From positions 40,905,062 through 40,969,061 of the forward strand of contig NC_057919.1 of the NCBI RefSeq assembly GCF_018873765.1: a stretch of 64,000 nt of DNA, read 5' to 3'. Below are positions 55,499 to 64,000 of this stretch, in pieces. Each line of letters opens with the position of its first letter. Position 1 is the first letter of the stretch. The notes under the pieces are model-generated. The model was not told the DNA's origin and did not search any database. It saw only the letters and a list, made by a program, of their open reading frames with translations. A program made the translations under genes and the position numbers. The stretch comes from Telopea speciosissima. Lineage: Eukaryota; Streptophyta; Magnoliopsida; Proteales; Proteaceae.

Positions 55499-58412
55499 AC
55501 AAGAATTTTGTCCTCAAAATTATCGTACCTTATAGAAATCCCAGGGAAGGGTATTTCGCTCGTATTTCTACCTCGGCTTCTAAGAAAGCTTCTTCTTCTG
55601 TGTGGTTGCACCACTTCACCTTCACATAATGAATAGGTCGGTTGCAAAGATTTACCACCTTACTGTCTAGAATCTTCTCAGGTTGTTCCTTATAAGACAT
55701 ATCTGCTGCCAACTCTGGTGGCTCCTGAGACAGGATGTGACTAGGATCATGTACATACTTTCGCAACATAGATATGTGAAAGACGTCGTGTACGCCATCG
55801 AGAGATGGTGGAAGTGCTAACCGATACGCCACTGGCCCAACCTTCGCAAGAATCTCATAAGGCCCAATATATCTCGGGCTTAATTTGCCCTTCTTACTGA
55901 ACCGCATTACACCCTTTGTAGGTGACACCTTAAGAAATACCTTATCTCCGACGAGGAACTCTAGGTCCTTTCACCTCTGGTTGGCATAGCCCTTTTGCCT
56001 TGACTGGGTAGCTTTAATTCTTTCCCGGATCAAATCCACTTTTTCACATGTTGATTGTATTAGTTTTGGCCTAAGAATGCGCTGCTCACCTACCTCGTCC
56101 CAATACAAGGGAGTTCGACACTTCTTCCCATACTATGCCTCAAAGGGTGCCATCCCAATAGTAGCCTGGTAGCTGTTGTTATAGGCAAACTCGATAAGTG
56201 AAATGTGCTCATCCTAGCTACCCTACATAACTATGGCACAAGCCCGAAGCATGTCCTCCAATGTCTGTATCATCCTTTTTGACTAACCGTCGGTCTGAGG
56301 ATGGAAGGTAGTGCTAAAGCTCAACAAAGTACCCATAGATCTTTGGAATCCACCCTAGAATTTGGAAGTGAACCTAGGATCCCGATCCGAGATAATGCCG
56401 ATTGGAACTCCATGTAGGCAAACCACGTTATCAAGTGTACAAATAGGCCATCTTTGTCAACCTATCCATAATGATCCATATAGCATCAACACCCCTAGGT
56501 GTACGGGGTAATCCTGTGACGAAGTCCATAGTCACGTGCTCCCATTTCCATTCTGGCACATGCAATGATTGCAACAGTCCATGGGGATGTTGTCTATCTG
56601 CCTTCACTTGTTGAAAAGTGAGGCATCGGGCTACATACTCAGCTACTTCCCTTTTCATCCCGCTCCACCAGTAATGTCCTTCAGGTCCCTATATATCTTA
56701 ATACTACCTGGGTGAATCGAGTAAGGGGATTCATGTGCTTCTGCCAATACTTCCTTAGCTGGTCATTCTTGGGAACACATAGACGATCTCTAAACTTGAG
56801 GACACCGCCATCCTTCAATGTGAAGTCCAGATCATGCTGTGTGTCACCCTGGATGGCTTCAATGATTCCCTTATAATGTTCATCTAAAGCTTTAGCTGCT
56901 TTAATCTTTTCAACTAAAGTGGACTGCACCGTTAGAGATGCCAAGGACAGGGTAACACCTTCTACTAATAATTCCAAATCCATCTTCCTAGCTTCTTCAA
57001 TAAGTTCCTTGCTGACAGCCAGGGATGCGATAGATAAGGTCTGTGATTTTTGACTGAGAGCGTCTGCAACCACATTTACTTTGCCTGGATGGTAATGAAT
57101 AGTGTAGTCATAATCTTTCATAAGTTCTAACCAGCGTCTCTATCTCATATTAAGTTCCTTCTGAGTAAAGAAATACTTGATGCTTTTATGGTCGCTGTAA
57201 ATCTCACTTTTCTCTCCATACAGATAATGTCTCCAGATCTTTAGGGCAAAGACCACAATTGCCAACTCTAGATCATGAGTTGGATAATTCCTTTCGTATT
57301 CCTTCAACTGATGAGAAGCGTAGGCCACCACTTTATCACCTTGCATTAGCACACAACCAAGTCCCAACTTTGACGCATCACAGTAGACTACCATTCCTCC
57401 AGTACCATTTGGTATAGTAAGTACTGGAGCAGAGATCAGTCGCTACTTCAGATCCTAGAAATTCTTTTCACATTCGTCCAACCACTCGAATTTCACTCCC
57501 TTTCAGGTCAATCGAGTCATAGGAGAAGAGATTTTTTGAAAAATTCTCTATGAATCTCCTATAGTAACCGGCTAGACCAAGAAAACTGTGAATATCTGCC
57601 ACATTCTTGGGTGTCTCCCAATCAACTACTGATTGTACCTTTCTGGGGTCAACTTCAATACCCTTTGTAGATACCAAATGGCCTAAAAAAGCCACTTGTT
57701 GTAGCCAGAACTCACACTTGTTGAACTTTGCATATAACTGCTTTTCTCTCAACCGCTGAAGTACAAATCGAAGATGGTCAGCGTGCTCTTCTTCACTCCT
57801 TGAGTAGACCAGGATGTCATCAATAAACACAATAACATATTTATCCAACACATCATGAAACACCCTGTTCATTAACTCCATAAAAGCTAGCGGGCCATTG
57901 GTTAGCCCGAAAGACATAACTAGGAATTCATAATGGCCATATCGTGATCTAAACAAGGTCTTGCTGATGTCACCGTCTCTAATCTTCAGCTGGTGGTACC
58001 CAGAGCGGAGGTCAATTTTAAAGAAAACCCTCGCACCTTGCAACTGATCAAATAAATCATCGATCCTTGGTAACAAATACCGATTCTTGATTTTCAGCTT
58101 GTTGAGTTCACGGTAGTCAATGCATAGGCGCATACTTCCATCCTTCTTCTTCACAAATAGAACGGGCGCACCCCACAGGGAAACACTTGGCCTAATAAAA
58201 CCCTTCTTCAGCAAATCATTTAGCTGCCCCTGAAGTTCCTTTAGTTCTGACGGGGCCATTCTGTATGGTGCTTTAGACACTGGAGCAGCACCGGGTATCA
58301 GATCGATCATAAATTCTGTCTCTCGATCCGGTGGTAAGCGTGTAAGGTCTTCTGGAAAGACATCAGGGAAATCCCTTACCACACTTATTTCTTCCATCAG
58401 TGAAATCTTGGC
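55497..58412 (-). pseudogene. Element B pol: RT, RNase H, integrase, chromodomain-like tail
   Basis: RT from the [14 protein letters not shown] leader (58360) through [25 protein letters not shown] and FIDDILVYS (57816-57821, intact), then [16 protein letters not shown] (about 57550), a phase change, RNase H ([18 protein letters not shown], 57390; Asp kept), integrase zinc finger, TMDFVTGLP (about 56515), SRSGS.. region with SDRDPRF (about 56380), and the Glu position at 56277-56279 as AAA (Lys). The C-terminal domain and chromodomain-like stretch (HVSMLRKYVHDPSH type, then NRPIHYVKVKW) lie at 55928-55530, with one stop near 55530 before the true end. At least three frameshifts and several stops. 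Gag and protease are absent. Confidence 0.9.
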
Positions 58413-59657
58413 TGTTAGGTACCCCCAGGGGTGATCTTCATTTTGGTCCATGTGGATTCTCCACTGGGCCCACCACTTGGCTGCCAGAGGCTGCCCAGAC
58501 AGCCCAGTAAATAGTATCACAGGGTTTTTTTTAGTAGCAGATCTGGTTTCAGTCACATACAAAGCTATATATACATTTTAAATGGTAATCTAGGGCTGCT
58601 ACCACCCAAGGCTAGGTCCCATGCAGCCAGGGCTTGCATCCAGGACTCCAAACAGCAAAGTAACAGTGCATCTGGCAGTGCATCCATGCATAACCAAATT
58701 TTGGCTGCAAGAATAGCATAACAGATCTGTTAAATTACTTAAAATCCCCAAATCTTCCATGCTCCATACTTGCATGGTAGATCTGGTGCAGTTCTAGGCA
58801 GTTCCCAGCTATTCTGGGTTGCCAGAGAGCAGAAAACCTATCAAATACATGAATTCAAAGGTAGCAGCAGGTAGGAGCAATATTGTTTATACCTGCCCAG
58901 GTCTGAGAAGGCTCGATCCAAGCTTGGATGCAAGGCTGCCTCCCAATCCTTCCTTCTTCTCCTTCTTCCTCTCTTTTTCTCTCTTTTCTTTCTTCTCCCT
59001 TCCCCATGATTTGAACAGTAGCCAAGGGGTTTAAATGAACCCATGGCACTGCTATTTATAGGCCCAGCCCATACTAGGGTCTGCTTGGCTATTAAGGCCC
59101 CTATTTAAAATGAGTTTTTAGACTGTTTCTCAGTGATTCTGGGCGCACTGGTGGGGTCCATAGTGAACCAAAGGTATGAGGTAGTCCCTTAGACTCCCCT
59201 CTACCTATGGAGGGTGCCCATGTCCAATATGAGTGGTCCCCATAATTTAAAATCAATTTAATATGCCGTTTTGCACTCTGGGCGATGTCTCTGGGCCTTG
59301 TCCAATCGCCCAGTGCATCGCCCAAAGATTTCAGCAAGGCTGAATCTCAGTGGGGCATGGTCAAAGGGCATTGTCCCCACATGCCATTTAGAGGTTTTTA
59401 CACACTTTTCCAGAGGTGGGTCCCATAGTAATGGGGAGGAGAGAGATTACCTGGAGTCCAGGCCATACATAATGCTATGAGCTGTGCAGTTGCAGGGGTC
59501 AGCTATCCATCTTCTAATAGGTATGTAGGAGGACATGCACAGGGTTTCCTCATCAATCCAAATCACTGGAGTGATACTCCACAGTGTTCTTGGTTGCCTG
59601 GTCAGGGGTTCCTGTCCTTTAATCAAAATTCCAGTTAGTCAAGGGCAGGGTTTGACA
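58413..59657 (-). repeat. 3' LTR of element E, truncated
   Basis: 1,245 bp ending GGGTTTGACA, homologous to about 38650-39890 of the solo LTR; the rest of the 3.2-kb LTR is missing, so the left join at 58412 is a breakpoint rather than an LTR end. Contains a hairpin (about 59276-59312), a CT-rich tract and donor-like GGCAG/GTATAAAC (58892-58891, minus). Confidence 0.85.
59052..59060 (-). promoter_or_regulatory. TATA-like box in the element E LTR
   Basis: Minus-strand TATAAATAG, followed within about 100 bases by a GA-rich stretch and a donor-like site. The solo LTR has TATTAATAG at the matching place (about 39285). Confidence 0.55.
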
Positions 59658-59671
59658 TTTCTCCCCACCTT
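59658..59671 (-). other. Polypurine tract of element E
   Basis: Minus-strand AAGGTGGGGAGAAA next to TGTCAAACCC; the pol stop TAA (59670-59672) overlaps it. Confidence 0.85.
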
Positions 59672-62600
59672 ACAAAAATTTCATCCTCAAAATTTGCTTA
59701 CCTTGCAATTCGAAGAGTTAGGGATACTTCTTCATTTTCTCTTCACGTTCCCATGACGCTTCTTCTATTGGGTTGTTTCCCCATCGAACCTATACAAAGG
59801 CGACTGTACGGTTATGGAGGTTATGCTCCTTTCTATCCAAAATCTCTGTAGGTTGCTCTTTGTAGGTCATATCCACGTCCAATTGTTCAGGTTCAGTTGA
59901 TAGTATATGTGTCAGGTTGTTAATGTACTTCCTCAATATCGACACATGGAAAACATCATGGACTCCTGACAAAGATGGTGGTAGTGCTAGTCGGTATCCT
60001 ACGGGTCCCACCTTACTAAGAATTTTGTAAGGATAGATGAATCTTGGGCTCAGTTTGCCCTTCTTGCTGAAACGTAGCAATCCTTTGGTTGGAGACACTC
60101 GAAGGAATACTCTTTCTCTGACTTCAAATTCAATGTCCTTCCTTCAATTATCCGTATAACTTTTCTGTCTTAACTGGACCGCCTTGATCTTTTCTCTAAT
60201 AACATCAACCTTATCTCAGGTGGCTTGTATCATCTCAGGCCCGAGATATTTTTGTTCGCCAACTTCATCCCAATATATCGGGGTTCGACATTTCTGTCCA
60301 AACAGAGCTTCAAACAATGCCATGCCAATGGTGGAGTGATAACTATTATTGTAGGCGAATTCCACTAGAGGTATGTGAGCATCCCAACTATTGTTCATTT
60401 CTAAAACACAGGCTCGGAGCATATCCTTCAGCATCTAAATAGTTCTTTCTGACTATCCATCCGTCTACGGATGGAAAGCTGTACTAAGATTCAGTTGAGA
60501 TCCCAACGCCTTTTGTAAACTCCTCCAAAACCTTGAGATAAATTGAGGATCTCTATCAGACACAATACTAACAGGCACGCCATGTAAGCGGACTATATTT
60601 TCTATATATAATTGGGCAAACTTCTCCATTGAATAACTTATCTTGATTGGTATGAAGTGAGCTGCCTTTGTCAGTCAGTCTATGATCACCCAAATCGCAT
60701 TCCCTCCTGGTGTTAGGCAGATTTATCATGAAATCCATAGTGATCCTTTCCCACTTCCATTTAGGTATAGGAAGTGGCTATAATAATCCATACGGTCAGT
60801 GTCTCTCTGCTTTTATTTGTTGACAGGTGAGGCACTTGGACACGTATATAGCTATGGTCTCTTTCATTCCCATCCACCAGTAATACTTCTTCAAATCCTT
60901 GTACATCTTCGTACTTCCGGGGTGAATTGTATAGGGTGAGTTGTGCGCCTCTTTAAGAATTCGATCTTGGACATCATAATCATCAGGCACGCACAATCTA
61001 TCGTGAAACTTTAATGCGCCGTCATGGGCCAAAGAAAAGTCTGGGTCCCTATGGACACCTTGTTGTACTTCCCAAATGATCTTGGCCAGCTCGGGGTCCA
61101 ATGGGTGCTTCGCAATTATCTCCTCTCGTATCGACGGCTGTAGATCCATAGGTGGTAATTGTATAGCCGTTCGTTCGATCACGAGTTCTAGATCAAACTT
61201 TCGAGCTTCTTCTACCAACTGCTCGCTTATGACTAAGGAAGCGAGAGATGCAATCTGAGATTTTCTTCTTAATGCGTCAGCAACAATGTTGGCCTTCCCA
61301 GGGTGGTACTGAATTTCATAATCATAATCTTTCACTAGCTCTAACCATCGCCTCTGTCTCATGTTCAGCTCCTTCTGGGTGAAGAAATACTTCAGACTTT
61401 TATGATCGCTGAAGATTTCACTCTTTTCACCATATAGGTAATGCCGCCATATCTTCAACGCGAAGACTACCGCTTCCAACTCTAAGTCATGAGTGGGGTA
61501 GGTCTTCTCGTGCTCTTTTAATTGTCTGGAGGTATAGGCGACTACTTTACCTTTCTACATCAGGACGCCACCCAATCCTATCCTGGATGCATCGGTATAT
61601 ACTACTATTCCTCCAGTGCCGTCCGGAATGCTCAGAACTGGAGCTGTCACCAACCGATTCCTTAATTCCTGAAAGCTTTTCTCGCAGGCTTTATTCCACT
61701 CAAACTTGGCACCCTTCTTTATAAGCTTTGTCAAAGGTGCCAAAATGCGTGAGAAATTCTCGATAACCGTCGGTAGTATCCGGTCAATCCTAAGAAACTT
61801 TGGATCTCAGTGGCACTCTTCGTAGTGTTCCACTTGAGAACTTCTTTCACCTTGCCTGGGTCTACTTTGATGCCATCTTTGGTGATGATGTGTCCCAGGA
61901 ATCCAATTTAGTGTAGCCAAAATTCACACTTACTGAATTTGGCAAAAAGCTGGTGTTCCCGCAACCGCTGCAACACAAAGGTAAGGTGTCGAGCGTGGTC
62001 TTCCTCACTCTTGGAGTACACCAAGATGTCGTCAATGAACATAATGACAAACTTATCCAACATGTCATGGAATACTCTATTCATCATGTCCATGAACGCT
62101 TCCGGGGCATTGGTTAACCCAGATGATAAAACCAAAAATTCATAATGTTCATATCGAGTTCGGAATGCCATTTTGTGGATATCACTGCTCTTGATCTTCA
62201 ATTGATGGTCTCCCGACCTAAGATCAATTTTGCAAAATACTCTTGCCCTTTGTAGTTGATCAAATAAGTCATCGCTGCGCGGCAACGGATATCAGTTCTT
62301 GATGGTTAGCTTATTCAGCTCGCAATAGTCGATACACAGCTGCATACTACCATCCTTCTTCTTAACGAACAGCACGGGTGCTCCCCAGAGTGATACACTG
62401 GGTCATATAAATCCCTTCTTCAGTAGGTCTTGAAGTTGAACCTGCAACTCCTTTAGTTCGATTAACGCCATCTGATATGGTGCCTTGGATACCGGTGCTG
62501 CACCAGGAACTAGGTCAATCATGAACTCTATGTCACAGGTGGTAGCTATGTCAGGTCTTCTAGAAAAACATCAAGAAATTTTGTGACGACATCAAGTTCC

Positions 62601-63060
62601 TCCAAGGGTTTTATCTTTGCCTCCGTGTCTATCACAGTAGCTAAGAAGCCTTGACATCCATCATCTAACAATTTTTGCGCCTGGAGGGCTGATAAGGCTA
62701 TCCTCCTGGGTTTCCTTCTTAGTTCACTTTGGTAGGTGAGGATTGACCAATCATCCATTTTAAATACTATCTTCTTCTCCGCACACAAGACATTTGCACC
62801 ATAGGTGGATAACCAATCCATGCCTAGTATCACATCAAAATCCTTTATGTCCATCTTTATCAACCTAGATTCTTCCCACAAATCTCAATCTGGCAAGGGT
62901 CGTACACCTCCTTCAAACTCACGACACTACCCATTGGTGTGCTTACTACTAGTTCATGCCCGATGTCTCTCGATTGGTCTTTCATACTACTCGTAAAAGT
63001 GGTAGAAACGAAAGAGTGGGTTATGCCCGAGTCGAATAACACTCGTGCAGGTATGGTTGA
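59670..63060 (-). pseudogene. Element E pol: protease, RT, RNase H, integrase, chromodomain
   Basis: Protease LFDSGITHSFV (63035, Asp kept) and VILGMDWLSTYG (about 62830). RT: the KAPYQMA-type leader near 62470, then [10 protein letters not shown], and FIDDILVYS (62028-62033, intact). RNase H: VVYTDASRIGLGGVLM (61600) to about 61300. Integrase: zinc finger [14 protein letters not shown] and [12 protein letters not shown] (60930-60800), a stop-rich core, Glu intact in SERTI (codon 60447-60449), NNSYHSTIGMALFEA. The C-terminal domain is at 60098-59830, and the chromodomain ends with VRWGNNPIEEASWE (about 59775), then ELQGKQILRMKFL and TAA. Phase changes near 62.9, 62.3, 61.75 and 60.5 kb plus many stops. 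Function if intact: copying and integrating the element. Confidence 0.9.
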
Positions 63061-64000
63061 GACATTCAGGGTACCTAGGATTTGTAGGTAGTTTAGGTTA
63101 CATGAGGTAAACCAATTATTCCCTATAACTTAGTAGTATTCAGCAGACTTACCTATCAATACATCGGGGTTCATGTCAGCTTCTTCATTCGTCATTGTAA
63201 ATAGCTTTCCTCGTGTCCGATTGTCCCGTGGCTGAAAAGGTCTAGCGTAGGGCTGATTCGGCAAGTTGTTGCCATACCCACACGATCAGCAATCTCTAGC
63301 CATGTGCCCTTCCTTATTGCACACATAGCACTTATAGAGTGGAACAGCAGGTGTTGAGGCTTGGCTCACTTGACTTGTTGCTGGTCGAGCTGACGAAGCT
63401 GTTGTTGTCGCTTGACTCGTAGTCGGTTGAGCAGGTCGATTGAATGTGGGGCAGAAAGGCTTCTGACCCACATTCGGCCTACGATATGGAGTCGGGTTAG
63501 AGCTTGAACTTGTTCCTCGATAAGCTTTATTTGGCCACCCAAAAGTCTAAAAATTATTTGGCCTTTTGTTCAAACCAGGCGATGTCGTAGCCTTCTCTTT
63601 CTCTTTCTCTTTAAATCTATCTTCCATCGTCTTCGCCTTGTCAACCATCTAAGCATAATCCCGGATGTCTATAATTGACAGTACTAATCCAATCTCAGTC
63701 TTGAGTCCTTTCTTGAATTTCTTTGCCTTACTAACTTCCCCTTTTAGGTGCTCTGGAGCAAAATCGAATAGGTCTTCAAATCGCTATTGGTAATCCAACA
63801 CTGACTTGGTCCCTTGCACCAGTGCGGTGAATTTAGCTTCTTTCCTATCCCTGAAACTCTCTGAGAAGTAGTTCTCGAAGAAAACTTCTTTAAATTTCTC
63901 CCACGTGGGGTTTGGATGAGTAGCTTCCAAATTAGGCTCAGTAGCTTTCCACCAAGCTTCAGCTTCATCCTACAACTAATAACCCGCACATATCAGTTTT
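63061..64000 (-). pseudogene. Element E gag, partial
   Basis: Minus strand, 5' part beyond the window. The capsid region near 63989-63740 is in another phase than the C-terminal part, so at least one frameshift is present. A Ser/Thr/Ala-rich linker (TTSQATTTASSARPATSQ) leads to a zinc knuckle CYVCNKEGHMARDC (63286-63330), which would bind RNA, with a stop directly after. The frame then continues toward protease (NEEADMNPDVLI, about 63190). Different family from element A gag (knuckle CYNCKEFGHMAKDC). Confidence 0.85.

Larger units (their letters stand above)
52549..58412 (-). mobile_element. Element B: Tekay-like chromovirus, 3' LTR to RT
   Basis: Complete 3' LTR (52549-55485), polypurine tract (55486-55498) and pol up to the start of RT. 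It stops at 58412 where the element E LTR begins. Same family as A and D by LTR, integrase tail and shared Glu-to-Lys change. Confidence 0.9.
58413..64000 (-). mobile_element. Element E: Tekay-like chromovirus, second family, open to the right
   Basis: Part of a 3' LTR (58413-59657), polypurine tract, pol and gag on the minus strand; the gag start and 5' LTR lie beyond the window. LTR family G (as the solo LTR at 36648). Its proteins differ clearly from A, B and D. Confidence 0.9.

Noticed and set aside
58413-58562. N-terminal 50 codons upstream of element B RT
   Set aside because: Translation of the element E LTR across the junction; a chance fusion, not part of the protein.
1-64000. Host genes, tRNA or rRNA genes, Helitron or terminal-inverted-repeat DNA transposons
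   Set aside because: Looked for conserved enzyme motifs, cloverleaf-like segments and terminal inverted repeats by eye; none convincing. A systematic search could still find small elements.

Overview
The window is a nested block of LTR retrotransposons typical of gene-poor, heterochromatic DNA in a large-genome flowering plant. The lineages seen are Ty3/Gypsy chromoviruses of Tekay/Del type with 2.4-3.2 kb LTRs, Athila, Tat with an archaeal-type second RNase H, and a Sirevirus-like Ty1/Copia element. I see no host protein gene, tRNA, rRNA or CRISPR array. The species cannot be named from the sequence.

Layout, left to right. (1) 1-19419: Tekay-like element A on the minus strand (5' LTR 16999-19419, 3' LTR 1-1546 cut by the window edge). 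Inside its RNase H region sits a complete non-autonomous Athila element (3466-11244, target duplication CACAC). Between its primer site and gag, on the opposite strand, lies a gene-like unit with a possible 5'-UTR intron (14.3-16.5 kb). (2) 19420-23725: LTR debris of two or three families, including a 58-bp tandem array and a Tat/Ogre-like LTR end with primer site. (3) 23726-28240: truncated Tekay-like element C, minus strand. (4) 28241-34291: long LTR region F, plus strand, with an internal 1,064-bp direct duplication, a primer site at 32837 and a decayed gag start. (5) 34292-35030: Copia-type LTR fragment. (6) 35031-36319: 3' end of Tekay-like element D, minus strand. It is interrupted by (7) a Sirevirus-like Copia, minus strand, 36320-43521, whose 3' LTR carries a 3,243-bp solo LTR (36648-39890, target duplication ACTTA). 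(8) 43522-52548: Tat element, plus strand, with a 3' minisatellite and an antisense extra ORF. (9) 52549-58412: Tekay-like element B, minus strand. (10) 58413-64000: Tekay-like element E, minus strand, running out of the window.

All polyproteins carry stops or frameshifts. Many stops look like C-to-T or G-to-A changes, as expected from deamination of methylated DNA. The longest intact frame is the Sirevirus extra ORF (41117-42346).

The most unusual signals are: about twenty copies of an imperfect inverted-repeat module (CGGA...ACGA...CGGA type) in the Tekay LTRs and again in front of the antisense unit of element A; different palindrome clusters in the other LTR families; one protein family carried both by the Sirevirus (sense, after pol) and by the Tekay leader (antisense); a Glu-to-Lys change at the integrase catalytic glutamate shared by elements A, B and D; and splice-site-like pairs at similar positions within the long LTRs.
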